A stretch of DNA of 64,000 bases from Lampris incognitus (GCF_029633865.1 NC_079222.1:34269434-34333433); one strand, 5' to 3'; counted from the stretch's first letter, positions 1-12,477 are shown. Program-made: numbers and translations. Notes: generated by a model not told the origin, from the letters alone.

Positions 1-290
<290 letters not shown>

Positions 291-469
291 AAAGGTAGGC
301 CCATGTGTGCCACATCAGGGACGTCTTGATGCTGTCACTGAATAAACACGACATGTTAAACCCACTCTATGACCAGCAGTGTTCTTAAGGTGGTGGTTAT
401 AACGCATGGGGAGACTCAGCTACACACACGCTCACCCCTGCTCCCCTCGCTATGTCTCCCTTGATCCAG

Positions 470-689
470 CTCAGCTTGTGTCGCGGTACACGTCTTGTCA
501 CCTCCCAGGCAGAGCCGCCCATCCCGAGCTGAGGTGCCTCTTCGCAGAGGTTGGGCAGCGAGGGGTTAAACGGGGAGGTAGCAGTGAGCGTGCTGCCGAC
601 TCCCTTCTCTGTGTCCAGGCAGTCCACTCAGCGGAAAACATCCCGATCCGACCTGTTTATCAAAGTCCTGCAAAATTCTGGCCTCTTCC

Positions 690-783
<94 letters not shown>

Positions 784-1340
784 ACGGCCAACGCTGGACT
801 GGATCCCCACCGTTTTTCACACCAAACTCGGATTACGCGGACCGAGCCCGCCCGCCCGGACGCTTCTTAACGGTACGTGACCGCGTTGTTCGCCATCCCC
901 GAACCCAGAAACGGACCCAAGCTGCAGTTTTCAAGTTGCTGAGCCTTCTCTTCTCACATGCTAGCTCTTTATGGGGTAGGCTGCAGAGGTTTCTTTAAGG
1001 CTCGAACGAGCTCCAAATTCAGCTGTTTTCTCTCTCCCCCCCCCCCATTAATTCCAGCTGTGCGCGGAGCTCAGCCCACTCGGAGAGGGGGGACTGGGTC
1101 AGACTGCTATGTTGGCAAGTCCGGGGCTGCTTTCCTGCGGTGCGTCGTCGTCCGACGTGATCCAGCGGTTGGTTGGTCGCTGAGCACGAGCAGCAGCAGC
1201 AGCAGCAGCAGCAGCCCCCCCCCCCGGTCCCGGTCCGTGTGCGGGTCTACCTACAGCGGCTCCCTGGCCGCTGCGCGTCAAACACGAGTCGAGCTATAGC
1301 CCCTTACTGTGGTAGACGTGTAGTCCGCAGCCCTGAGCTG
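470..1340 (+). promoter_or_regulatory. GC-rich, CpG-containing tract; possible DAB2 promoter and 5' noncoding exon
   Basis: This stretch is much richer in GC and CpG than its surroundings. It holds a (GA)n run at 691-780 and a (CAG)n run near 1188-1215. A good donor-like string (AACG then GTACGTGA) sits near 871, which would suit a noncoding first exon spliced to the DAB2 coding exon at 5.5 kb. Open frames across the GA and CAG runs are low-complexity artefacts and are not called as genes. The promoter assignment rests only on base composition, position and strand. It could equally be unrelated CpG-rich DNA. Confidence 0.3.
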
Positions 1341-1344
1341 ATAC

Positions 1345-3264
1345 GTGGGGGGCATTTGTCATGGTGCGGGAGTAATCAGAGGAGAATGCTGTGTGTTTTT
1401 TTTTTTGTTTTTTTTTACTGCGATTCTATTTTATTTGCTTAAGAAAAGAAAAGAAAAAAAGAAAAGAAAAAAGAAAAGAAGGATGGCATGCGGGCCAGGG
1501 CTGCGGTGTTTCTCCATTTCATTCACTGGCAGACTGAGTCATGCCCTGATTTCCTCCAGATGTGGCGAACTTTACTTTTCCTGACGTCGCAACGGCCGAA
1601 GATTTATGGTGTCATCCCTGTTCCCGAACTAGAGGTTGTTTTTTTTTGGGAGGGGGGGGGGTTAAAGCTGACGATGAATTAGCAGTCGTATGCTTCGGCG
1701 TGTCTCCGAAGCAGACTACTCAGAGGGGGGGGGGGGGGGAAACTTTGTGCCGTGAATTGTTTGCAGCATAATACGATCTTACCGTGCCGCCTCCCCCGTC
1801 CGCCCCCCTCTCCTGTATTAGGCTTTAACGGACCCACGCGAGGCTCCCCTTTCCTCCACTGTTTGTAAAAGAACCGCCGTTTAACAGTTAGTTAAGACGT
1901 AACACTTTAACTTAAATGGGTCACGAACTGCTGACTTTTTATTTTTTATTTTTTATTGTTTTTATTGGCTCGTTCTGCAGCTGCTGACACGAGCTTCCAC
2001 TGGGGGCAAAACCCGCTAGGACTCTGACACCACGGTAGTTACTGGACAACCAAGATCATGTGTGTTGTGAAAACGTAAGGGATTTCAAGGCCCCTCCGCC
2101 CATCAAATCCTGCCTTAAGAACTACCTAGGAGTGTGTGTGCATGAGTGTGTGTGTTATTGTGTGGTCGTGGTGGGGTTCTCGCACGCTGATCCTCCTTGC
2201 TTGTCTTATCTAACAGTCCTGATACTGGGAAGGTAATTGGTCCCGTGGAGAACAGAGCTCCAATGCATTTCGCGCACTGAAATCGAGACGGGATGAGTTT
2301 TAGATTACGGCCGTTTTCCTTTCCGGTCATATTTGTGTGTCTCGAGATGAGATGAGCACTGCCATGTAGACCTTGAGCTCACATGTATTTAAACGTCATA
2401 CAGGAAGTGTATCAGCACAACATAGAGGCTTTATTGTTTTAGTGCTGCAGGTCCTCCAGTGCAAAAGATATAATACTTGCAGATGTGATTATCACTAGTA
2501 ACAAACCAGCTGGATTTAGTGCACAACTTCTCTTTACACAGGCTTCTGCATAGACCTCAAGTTAAATATATATCTATTTGCATAATTTCATGCACTTGAT
2601 GACCACAAAGGTGTCATTTCTGTTGTCTTGTGCAGTATCACTGCTGTGGCTGCAGCTTAATATCCAACTCTGGGTACCGGTGTCCGGGACGTGGCCACGT
2701 CTTACACCGATACATTAAGCCGAGGGGTGTTTTTGACATCGGGTGCCTACTTCTCTGGGTGAAAGCGTCATAATTTACTTTATATATGCGTAAAAAACAT
2801 TAGTTTTACTCTGCCAAACAGCTTAGGTTATAGAAGATTTTTTTGTTTTTTGTTTTTGTATTTTAGGAAATCAGGGCCCCTCCGAAAACACCCATTTCCA
2901 AGTTTGAGTCGATCAGCTTTTCATCACGGGGTGTCGCGGGTGGCTAGCACAAGATTAACTTGGGTTGATTGCTCAACCTTTGCCCGCTTCCAACCTTTGG
3001 CCTCCCCTGCAGTAATTGCGAGCTCCTCACTGGTGGCTCAGGCAGTGTAGCATCCGGAACCGGTCCGTACGGTACGTCTCACGCAGAATACAACACCGAC
3101 GGTGTGACATGTTGGAGAGAGCAGAGGCCCTCCGGGATCAGCAGGTCCGGTGGCGTTTCCGTTCTGTAACCGCTCCAGCAGCGCGCGCACGTTGTTTCCG
3201 CTGGCCAGGTAGCAACCGAGATGTAGAGCTGAGTAGGACACTGCAGTTTGTGCTGATTTGAGTT
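1345..3264. other. Intergenic or 5' intronic DNA, no gene recognised
   Basis: A purine-rich A/G tract lies at 1438-1482 and G-runs lie near 1650 and 1726. No conserved protein segment, RNA gene or repeat family could be identified in the remainder. Confidence 0.5.
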
Positions 3265-3272
3265 GGTTAGGC

Positions 3273-3514
3273 CGGTGTTTCTCAACCCAGTCCTCAAGGA
3301 CCCCCTATCCTGCAGATTGTCTTTGCAACCCTGAATAGGTACCTGTTTATAGTTATTCAACCAATCAGCAATGAATGTCAAGAGTTTGCACATCTTGCAT
3401 AATTGAGTGCATTGAGATGATTGGTTGAGTAAGTACAAGCAGGGCTACTTATGCAGGGTTACAATGAAAATCTGCAGGATAGGGGGTCCTTGAGGACTGG
3501 TTTGAGAAACACTG
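3273..3514. mobile_element. hAT-type MITE with exact 8-bp target duplication
   Basis: The element is 242 bp with terminal inverted repeats of about 60 bp. The left end begins CGGTGTTTCTCAA and the right end closes GAGAAACACTG. It is flanked by identical 8-bp copies of GGTTAGGC at 3265-3272 and 3515-3522. An 8-bp duplication with CAGTG-like ends fits the hAT superfamily. It has no coding capacity, so it would have been mobilised in trans. Confidence 0.85.
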
Positions 3515-3584
3515 GGTTAGGCGGTACCCAAATAAAAGGACGTGGGCACTGCGCCATGGAAAAATGCCCCAGAAAGTTGAATCG

Positions 3585-3660
3585 GTGTCCACATGAACTG
3601 ATTCAACTTTCCTTACCTGGATTATCGAGGCTGCATCGAGAGGTGGAAAAAATGTGTTGC
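3585..3660 (+). repeat. Short tail of a dispersed repeat shared with the 27.7-28.4 kb foldback
   Basis: The string GAACTGATTCAAC followed by CTTACCTGGATTAT and GCTGCATC also appears in the repeat in BDP1 intron 3 near 28.1 and 28.4 kb. Only about 75 bases are recognisable. Confidence 0.4.
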
Positions 3661-3988
3661 ACGTTCAGCTTGACGAGCCAGTGAAGATGACGACCAATGA
3701 ATCACTGCACAGCAATGTGAGGAAGACTTTCTGTTTTCACACGGTGCTCTGCAGCGTCCATGGTCAGCTCTTCTGTGCGTGGTTTGCAGAGGTGGACATG
3801 AGCTGGGTGTAACATGGAGACAGTACGCATTGTTGTGATTATAATGCTAACATGAAAATGGCGCACATAACAGTTTTGTAAAGTGCAAATGCTAGCCCAC
3901 ATTAGCAGCAGCGCCCCTCTCTGGGTCACAGTATCTGGGACAGCTTCGTTGGTTTAACGTGATGATGAGATCAGGATACGAGTGCCTC

Positions 3989-4413
3989 GGGGCGTCCGCG
4001 CGGCGTGGCGTTCTATTCCATTGCACACCCACACGGGGATCGCCGGTTCGAATCCCCGTGCTAGCTTCGGCTTGGTCGGCGTCTGTACAGACACAGTTGC
4101 CCGTGTCGGCGGGTGGGAAGCCGGATGTGGTCCTGGTCACTGCACTAGCGCCCCCTCCTCTGGTCGGTAGGGGTGCTTGTTCGGGGGGGGGGAGATAGCG
4201 TGATTCTCCCACGCGCTACGCCCCCCTGGTAAAACTCCTCACTCTCAGGTGAAAAGAAGCGGCTGGTGACTCCAAATGCATCGGAGGAGGCATGTGGTAG
4301 TCTGCAGCCCTCCCCGGATCGCCAGAGGGTGTTGGAGCAGCGACCGGGACGGCTCGGAAGAGTGGGGCAATTGCCCAAGAACAATTGGGAGGGGGTGGAA
4401 AAAGGGGGGGGAG
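3989..4413 (+). mobile_element. tRNA-headed SINE, family B, copy 1
   Basis: This family occurs at least seven times here. The head reads GGGGCGTCC..GGCGTGGCG then GGTTCGAATCCCC, a match to the polymerase III B box. The body contains CTACAGACACA, GAAACTCCTCAC, GGTGAAAAGAAGCGG and a tail ending CAATTGGG followed by an A/G run. This copy is nearly full length. Translations through it are repeat shadows. Confidence 0.85.
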
Positions 4414-4924
4414 GAGAACATGAGCGCTTCTCCTAGGTCATCCACTAAGCTGTGCTATAATAACTCCAACTACCCCTCACAGATTTGCTGCCTAAATAAA
4501 CGGAGCTGTGTGGCGGGATCCTCCCTGCGGACGGTACATCTGCGGTGAAGACTGTGTGGGGTCCTCATCTCCATCTTCGTCCTCTGAGGGGCTGCGCAGT
4601 CGACGAGGCAAGTGTGGAACGTGGAAAGTCTCTGCAGCATGATGGTTTTTTGTTGTTTTCTTGTTGTTTTGTGTGTCTCCGTCCTCGTCAAGAACATGCC
4701 TCACTTGGCTTTTTACGTGGGTGTGAATTCTCACTGAGGATCGTTAAAAAGGAAATGATTTACAACGCACACAAACCCATTGTGTTGCTGTTTACAACAC
4801 ATTTCAACTTTGAGGGTTTATGATAATGGCGTCTTTAAAAAGGGAAATGCTGTTTCCTGCGGCGCAGACTGTGCACGAGCGCCTTATCCCTCCCCTGATT
4901 CCACGTGCTCCCACACACCATGAC

Positions 4925-5362
4925 CCGTCTCACTCCACTACCTATTAAATAACCTGTCTCACTCCACTGTCAAATAACCTGTCTCACTCCACTACCAATC
5001 AAATAACCTGTCTCACTCCACTGTCAAATAACCTGTCTCACTCCACTATCTATCAAATAACCTGTCTCACTCCACTACCTATCAAATAACCTGTCTCACT
5101 CCACTACCAATCAAATAACCTGTCTCACTCCACTGTCAAATAACCTGTCTCACTCCACTGTCAAATAACCTGTCTCACTCCACTGTCTATCAAATAACCC
5201 GTCTCACTCCACTACCTATCAAATGACCTGTCTCACTCCACTATCTATCAAATAACCCGTCTGACTCAACTATCTATCAGATAACCTGTCTCACTTCACT
5301 ATCTATCAAATAACCTGTCTCACTCCACTACCTATCAAATAACCCGTCTCACTCCACCATCT
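4925..5362. repeat. Minisatellite of CTGTCTCACTCCACT units
   Basis: About 16 tandem units alternate between roughly 25 bp and 29 bp. The core is CTGTCTCACTCCACT, followed by either GTCAAATAAC or ACCTATCAAATAAC. The array ends about 130 bases before the DAB2 start codon, so it lies in the upstream intron or 5' flank. Length polymorphism between individuals is likely. Confidence 0.9.
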
Positions 5363-5495
5363 AGACAGCTAGCTAGACGAGGATGTGTAAGTGCTGAGCC
5401 AGTCTGCTGAGTCGACCTCCCTGCCCCTGCAACGCGGAGCTGCTGTCTGGTTCGCCTCTGTCTGTCTACTCGTCCGGAGAGGTTCGTCCCGCATC

Positions 5496-7511
5496 ATGTC
5501 AACACAAGTGGAGAACAGCGTGCCTGTCCCTGCTGATGACCCCCAGAAAGCCCCCACTTCTCCGACGTCCGCCTCCACCAGCCCTCCCACCTCTCCCACC
5601 ACAGCCACATCTAAGACCCCCTTCAGGAAAGAGAAGAAAAAAGGTTCACGATGCGAGACGCAGTTATTGTGTTACTGAAACTTGTGCGCCTTGGGTTGAA
5701 GACTGTGGACTTGCTAAACCTCTTTCAGGAGTTTGCAAATATCTGAAGGTGGGAGGCCATCTTGTAAGTACTGGGCTGCTCTTGGGACCAAACAGAGCCG
5801 TTGTATTAGCTTTGATTTATTTGGTTAGCTGTAGCTGTGTTTGTGCTGCTGTGCTAATGTAACAACCACGGACGCCTAGACTCGCTAGCCCTTGGCTAAC
5901 AGGTTGGACCCTTTAGTTGACTGGTTAGCGCGGTCGCCCGTGGGCCGGGCTATCTGGGTTCGATTCCCGGCTGCCCCCTGAATTCGCTACACTGACATAG
6001 CACAGCATGCACTTGGTCCTGAGATTGTCCCGGCACTTGCAAATGGTTTTCCAACTTCTAGATGGAAGCAAGCTCACGAAAGTGGTAGAAGGTTTAGTTG
6101 CCTTTCAACTTTAATAGAAATATATATTTATTTCATTATCATCTGGTATGCAACAGCAAACACTTGGTCATAGTTTTTTTCTTCTCTCTCTAGTTCCAGA
6201 GAAGACGGATGAATACCTGCTGGCCAGGTTTCAAGGAGACGGTGTGAGGTACAAGGCCAAGCTCATTGGTATAGATGATGTCCCAGAAGCAAGAGGAGAC
6301 AAGATGAGCCAGGACTCCATGATGAAACTAAAGGTGCTTCATTTAGGTCTGGCTCTGTGCCATGCTGGAAACAAGAGACATCCAAACAGAGAAGTGATGG
6401 ATGATGTTCTTGAATCTCTTGTTTCACTCTTCCTTGATCGCACACAAAAATAATCAAGATATTGAATGGTGCAAAGTCATTAATTATTGTCTTTTGTTTT
6501 TGTTTTTTTTTGTTTTTCAGGGCATGGCTGTAGCAGCAAGATCCCAAGGTAAACACAAACAGAGGATCTGGGTCAACATTTCCCTGTCAGGCATCAAGAT
6601 TATTGATGAGAAATCAGGAGTGAGTTCCGCCATTTATTCTCTAGCGTAAATAAAGCTGTAAAGTATATTGTGTATACGTTTTTAAGTCAACTTTTCCCCC
6701 TGAAGACATTCGACAAGGTAAGGCGTATTGACGGACTTATTAATATAGACACATTCGCCTTTTGGAAGATGGCGGCGTGAATTCACATTTGCAGCGGCCT
6801 CACCCAGTACTGGTGTGGAAAGTTGGCGGTGCAAACTTACGTTTGCTGCGGCCTCACCCAGTACCGTCCATGCAGTGTCTTTGTCCACATCTGTCCACGC
6901 CTGTCCACGTCTTCGTTTGATGGCTGGGAGATCTGGCACTGGATCGGCTGGGAGAGCTTGGTCTGCTGCGTCCTGTGGGCCAGTGCTGCAGCTGAAGAGG
7001 AAACACTGAGGGTTGTCTGACAGGATGTGGAAGTGGGGCAGGCTAAGCTAACTGCTAGCTCATGCAGACCGGCAGTTCCGACAGTCACCCTGGCCTTCGT
7101 TCTCTCGGACAGTGATTTTTTTTTTTGCAGTGTGATATATGTTCTTGTAGTTTTAGATATGTGTTTTTGTTTTTGTGTTGCACTGCTGTGGGCTGGGGGA
7201 AACAATATTTCATTAAATAAAATAGTGTTCCTGATTCCTGATTCCTGATTTGTCTGCAGGTGATTGAACATGAACATGTGGTGAATAAGATCTCCTTCAT
7301 TGCTAGAGACGTGACAGATAACAGGGCGTTTGGTTATGTATGTGGAGCTGAAGGCCAGCATCAGTTCTTTGCCATTAAGACAGCACAACAGGTAACGTGC
7401 ACGTACATGCACACACACATTATACATACATACATACATACATACATACATACATACATACATACATACATACATACATACACATATATACATATATATG
7501 TATATAATCAT

Positions 7512-7556
<45 letters not shown>

Positions 7557-10500
7557 GAGACACATACATATATATATATATATATACATATATGTATATA
7601 ATCATACACACATAATGCTAAGCTAATGCTAAGTCTATGCATCTTTCTTTTTTCTCTAAACACGCACGTGCATACATTACATACCATGAATTAAAATCGA
7701 GTGGACATAATTTACATGTTTGCACTATTTTCTGTCATCGAATAGGCAGAACCAATGGTCATCGATTTAAAAGATCTATTCCATGTCATCTTCAACATGA
7801 GGAAGAAAGAGGCCGAGACCTCACAGAAGGTAACTAATGTCCCGGGTTTGCCAAGGAAGATAACGTGAATAAATTATAAATGTTACATGGGATCTTTCCA
7901 TTGAATAAGATTTTAAACAGTAACTTGCGGAGTGCGGACCGTATGAATACACCATTTGAATGTAGATTTGCCCCCCCCCCCTCCGTGCTGTTACACAGAA
8001 TCACATATTTGAAATCATGTTGCATTTAATGAATTAATGCTCCAGCAAAGGCAAAACAAAGAAATTCAATAAACGTCAACGTCTGTCTGCAGGGGGAAAA
8101 TTGCAGCGTTGCAGTGGAGGTAAGGACTTGCACATGGTCCACCTGGATTAGTCATGGCTGACTCGTGGTTTACCATGGCCGTTGTTTCACCCTCTCTTTT
8201 GACTTCCTGTTTCAGAATGGAAGTGACAATTTGCTGAGTCTTGACAGTAAAGAAACAACCGCTAAAGTAAGAGCGTCTCATCTTGCACAGACATAATTTG
8301 GTAACACTTTAGTATGGGGAACATAAAAAAAACTTAATTACTATTGAATTAGTAATGATCAAGATGTCACTTTAGTATGGGGAACATATTCTAAGTAACA
8401 AAAACTTAATTTAGAGTAATTTAACACTATGAACACTTGTAGTTTTGTGTTTTGTTATGTAAGAACAGACCATATTCATTAAGTGTTAGTAAGGGAGAAT
8501 AACTCTTCTTGTGGTACTACCACCTTATAAAGGCCATACTAAGCAAAGCATATTGAGATGGTACTACTAATAAGCAATACTTCTGAGGTTATAGAGGGAA
8601 AACTCATAGTTAATGGCTTACTGGTTGTATAATAAGGCCATGCAGAATAAGGCATTAATGAGTACATAATAATGACCAATTAAGAGCCAATATGTTGCTA
8701 ATTTGCATGCTAATAAGCACCTAATTAATGGTGACTACGTTCCCCATACTAAAGTGTTACCCATAATTTTAATCAGTTTTTTAAAACTTTACTGCCAGTC
8801 ATGTAAGGTTACAGGCAATTAACAATGCAAAACACAGTCACCTTGAGATTGGGCTTCACCTGACATACGTGCACGTGTAGATGACATAACACTATACATG
8901 GACAGAAAACACACACACACATACCTACATAAATTATGCACCAAAACAACACAGTACAATACAAGCTTCCCAGCTAAGGTAGCTAATAACTGGTGTCCAT
9001 CTCCTTATAAATTGGGCAATATAAGTTGTAGCTGGGCAGTCATGTGTTCCATCATGTTGGACTTTTTGTAACCATTGAGTCATGGTGTGGTCATTGTGTG
9101 AGTCATTGTTTTAATCAGTTTTAAGGATTTATTTTTTTTTTCTTCTAATGATTCATTTTGGTTAAATCTGTTTCCACCTCTTTCTGTTGCCCAGCAAGTA
9201 GAGCAATTTGACCTTTTCGGTGACATGTCGACTCCGCCAGACATCCATCATCCGACAGTAAGTGTGCTCCAGGAGAGCTGGGGTAATAGATTTTTCAGTT
9301 TCGATGAGGCATGTTTTGAATCATCATGCTCAGCAAATGTGTTGGCAATCACAGGACAGTTAACTGGTCTGGGCAGCAAGCTTTGAGCATACATTTGTAA
9401 TTATGAGTTAGTTTTATTGGTGATAAATGCACTTCGGCAACTGAAGTTCAAGCAGTACTGATAACAGCAGGTATGCCTTAGCATGATGATTTAAGGTCTT
9501 TCTGAAAAACATGACTCTACCGCGTAACTCCAGTTCTCTTGAAATCATCCCATATATGTGTCATCTCAAACTCAAATCTAGGAAGACACCGTTTTGTGTG
9601 TAACAATTCCGTTGTAGACTTGAATCTAAAGAAGCTTAAGAATTGAGTTTGTGATCCTCGTTTGCTGTTTCCAGCCCTGTTCATCAGTCTTGCTTGAAAT
9701 TGACACCCCTTTCCACCCCATGTCATTCATTTTACATTTTCTTAATAATCACTTATTTCCTCATCTCCTGATTTTTAAATCTGTCTCTTTGTTTTTTTCT
9801 CCCACTGTTATGTTAACCAGGGGTCTAACGATATTCTCTTGCTGGACTTGTCCGCAGAAGTTGACAGCAATCAGAATTGTATAAAGGGAAACCCATTTGT
9901 CTCATCCTGTTCCTGTAACCCCTGGGCATTTCCCCAAACAGAGAACCCCTTTTCCTCAACATTTGGCTTCTTTCCAACCCCAGACAGTGACCCTTTCAGA
10001 GATGACCCCCTTTCCAAATCAACTCCGCAGAAAGCATCCCATAATTCACAGATCTCCCCTACGGCCACTAATCAAAGCCCCGAGAGCACTGTGTCCACCG
10101 CTAGTAAGACAATGAATGGTGGTCTTAACGGAGACCATGACCACACCAGTCAGCAGATGAATGGGCTATCAAGTAAGACCGTAATCCTAGCCCTTAGTAA
10201 TGGTCAGTGGCCACTAGGGGGCAGGATTGCTCATGTGAACAAGATAACCATGGGGGAGGAAAACGAATTTGGATCAGTTCTTTCAATCCACAATCCTTTC
10301 CTAAACGAATCTATGAAAAACGGTCCCGATTTTAACGGACAGACATGTGACCCACAAGCCTCAGTGACTCATTGCAAGGACTCAGTTCTCATTAGCCCAC
10401 CTCCGCAGAACTCTAAGGCTGGACGAGGTCGAAGGAGTGCAAAGGTGAAACTCCATAGCATCACAGTTATGCTGCATGTCTTGTGCCTAAGTATGAGTAT

Positions 10501-12477
10501 TTATATGCACATGTCCCAAACTGTAATTGGTATCCTAACAGCTCCTTTTCAAAGTGGTTGGTTGTAAAGCGCTGTCTGAGGGCATATACCAACGTTTGTG
10601 TTTGGTTTCCATAGGATACATGACCTGTAACTTGTGAATGTAGCTAAAGGCTTCTTGTGAATTCATCCAGTCTCTAACTATCTCTAATGTTGATTCACTT
10701 CTAACTGCTTGCACTGGTGGTTGCATGATTCTCTAACTGGCTTGATGTAGGACAATTTGACTGGCCTGCTCCGCAATGAACTGTATTGCCTTTGTCATCT
10801 CTGCTCATAAACTATGTTATAACATTCATGCTTCGGTGAATAAAGAGGTGGTAAGTGATGTTTGCATCTTAATCAGCATTGAAATAAATTATATTCTGAT
10901 GTACATTATCATGATAAATCTCTATTACAATTTGCAATGTAGTGTGCAGATTATCCTCATGCCTTTTTGTAGCAGGGAGTAATCTTTTTTTCTTCATATT
11001 TTTGTTTTATTATTTTCATAAATAGTCTACAACCAATGATCTGTTCGGGGCAGACCTGTTTGCTGCTCCAGGCCAGAATGAAGGATTATCTGATCCAGCT
11101 GAACTGTTTACCAATACACCTGCTTGCTCTACTGCCTCCTCCATAGCTGCTCTGGGTAATAATAGTTAACCTAAAAATAAATCTAACCTACTTATCTTCA
11201 TTCTCATATACGATATCTATACAAAGAGTTTATTCAAATATTCAGATTCAGTCCAAAGGGGATTGAAAATATTTGTCCAAACATAATTTGCTTTTGGATT
11301 TCATTGCCTTTCCACTCTCTTCTTCAGATAATCTCCACCTAGGTTCCCAGACTACCTCCACAGTCTCTGGTTCAGGCATGTGGGGAACCCCTGCCCCTGT
11401 AAACCCATTGTTCTCGCTGCCAGGAGGCATCAGCCGAATGCCACTCCCGGGTGCTCAGCCCCCTTTTCCCCAGCCATCTGCATTTGGCGCCCTGCCTATA
11501 CCACCACCAGCATGGAATCAGCAGGTGCCATCTCAGTTTGGTGTACCATCAGTCTCCCAGGCCTGGGGTGTGACTCCACAGACCGGGCCAGTTGGAACTC
11601 CAGGCTGGGGTCAACCCCTCATGGCCAACCCTTTCCAATCTGGCCAGTTTCCCGTAATGGGTGACCAGCAGGGTCCTCCAAGACCTCCTCCCAGGCCACC
11701 TGTGAAAGAGGCCCCTCAAAAGGTAGAGAACAATGCTTTTACTGCTCTGGACCCCCTTGGGGAGAAGGCGAAGAAGACTGGAAAGGACATGTTCAAAGAC
11801 TTCCAGATTGCCAAGCCCCCTGCCATACCAGCAAGAAAAGGGGAGCAAGGGACCAACCCTGCTTCAGTTGCCAGCAGCAACGGAGGAGGGGCATTCGACC
11901 AGTACTTTTCCAGTAAAGTGGGGTTGCCTCAGGAAGTGGCAGACCATGACGACTTTGACATCAATCAGATCTCTGCTGTTGCCAATGGTAAATTAACGAT
12001 TAGGCATTGCTGTACTTCCTGTCACACTTTTGGAAATCAGATGTGATACACAGTAAGTGTGAGATTTGTTAATATGAACTACCCCATGTCGTATGCTTAT
12101 TTAGAGGTTCCCAAACCGGCCCCTGCTCCTGCTGCTGTTCCTTCTCCAAGCCCTAACGCCGGCCTCTTAGATGCTGCCTTCTTCTGCACTCCTGTCACAA
12201 CCTCAGCTCCAGCCCCAGCACAAGGCCTGAACCAGAACATATTTGATGAGGCATTTGGGGCTCCAATTTCCAATCCATTTGAAACAAAACCCATTGCTAT
12301 GGTACATAGATCACTGCACAAGAAAGAATCACAAATTTATGTCTGGCATCTGCCCATCTACATAAACCTAATTTGTTTTCTCTCTTTTTTTTCATCTCAT
12401 GACAGAACACTCCTGTTGGACAGACTTCTGGCTCTGCAGATAATTTTGGAGACATTTTTGGAAATCCTTTTGCTTGA
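5496..12477 (+). CDS. dab2: DAB2, clathrin-associated sorting adaptor (Disabled homolog 2), 13 coding exons
   Basis: DAB2 binds FxNPxY tails of LDL-receptor-family cargo, PI(4,5)P2, AP-2, clathrin and myosin VI in endocytosis. Coding exons: 5496-5643, 6194-6333, 6521-6619, 7260-7391, 7746-7829, 8093-8119, 8216-8266, 9195-9257, 9821-10444, 11026-11155, 11328-11987, 12105-12301, 12406-12477. All borders are AG/GT and phases agree, giving 2,427 nt or 808 aa (human about 770). Residues 50-200 form the PTB domain, with [52 protein letters not shown] and QHQFFAIKT. The rest is a disordered tail with six NPF motifs, one DPF in [10 protein letters not shown] (the mammalian second DPF reads DPL here), a proline-rich SH3-type segment, [10 protein letters not shown] and a C-terminal GNPFA. 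The start ATG at 5496 opens the [10 protein letters not shown]-terminus. Any upstream noncoding exon is unresolved. Orthology is very secure. Confidence 0.97.
5895..5995 (+). mobile_element. SINE-like family C fragment in DAB2 intron 1
   Basis: It contains CCCTTTAGTTGACTGG, GGTTAGCGCGGTCGC and the B-box-like GGGTTCGATTCCC, ending GAATTCGCTAC. The same tRNA-like core and end occur at 13.8, 14.2, 56.5 and 63.5 kb. It does not close into a full tRNA cloverleaf, so it is not called as a tRNA gene. Confidence 0.65.
6760..7252 (+). repeat. Dispersed LINE-like 3' repeat ending in TTCCTGA units, DAB2 intron 3
   Basis: Landmarks are GCAGCGGCCTCACCCAGTAC, GGTCTGCTGCGTCC, GCAGACCGGCAGTTCC, TTGTGTTGCACTGCTGTGG and a tail of repeated TTCCTGA. 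The family recurs at 17.2-17.5 kb and in inverse orientation at 32.6-33.4 and 34.4 kb. Short tandem 3' ends are typical of some non-LTR retrotransposons. The tail stops within about 10 bases of DAB2 exon 4. Confidence 0.7.
7424..7602. repeat. Compound (ACAT)n/(CA)n/(TA)n microsatellite in DAB2 intron 4
   Basis: CATACATACATA runs grade into CACACA and TATATA tracts. Open frames read through it on both strands as Thr/His/Ile or Tyr/Met/Cys repeats. These are artefacts. Confidence 0.95.
8300..8761. mobile_element. 462-bp MITE with perfect TIRs and 8-bp duplication, DAB2 intron 7
   Basis: The ends GGTAACACTTTAGTATGGGG and its exact reverse complement form perfect terminal inverted repeats of at least 20 bp. 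Identical 8-bp flanks CATAATTT lie at 8292-8299 and 8762-8769. An extra internal copy of the end motif (CACTTTAGTATGGGG) sits near 8366. There is no coding capacity. An 8-bp duplication with GG-starting ends would fit Merlin or an atypical hAT, and the superfamily is left open. Confidence 0.85.
8770..9194. other. DAB2 intron 7, downstream part
   Basis: AT-rich intronic DNA with a short (CA)n near 8,910. No other structure was recognised before the acceptor at 9194. Confidence 0.6.
9258..9820. other. DAB2 intron 8
   Basis: Ordinary intronic sequence between GTAAGT and a pyrimidine-rich TTAACCAG acceptor. No repeat or coding match was recognised. Confidence 0.6.
10445..11025. other. DAB2 intron 9
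   Basis: The donor is GTGAAA and the acceptor AAATAG. The frame of exon 9 stays open for about 120 bases into the intron. Phase and homology place the junction after the GRGRRSAK segment, as in mammalian DAB2. Confidence 0.65.

Noticed and set aside
406-880. Overlapping plus-strand frames containing Arg-Glu repeats
   Set aside because: They are produced by the (GA)n tract, with no conserved flanks and no consistent splice structure.
4925-5362. CRISPR-like array of short repeats and spacers
   Set aside because: The 'spacers' are parts of the same 25/29-bp unit, no cas genes are present, and the context is vertebrate. It is a minisatellite.
5906-5985. tRNA gene candidate with GGTTAGCG and GGGTTCGATTCCC
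   Set aside because: Acceptor-stem pairing is missing and the sequence is a member of a dispersed family. SINE heads at all other loci fail in the same way.
7260-7611. Frames running from DAB2 exon 4 into the (ACAT)n tract, and the 250-codon minus-strand frame over it
   Set aside because: Exon 4 ends at a GTAACG donor at 7392, and the remainder is simple repeat.
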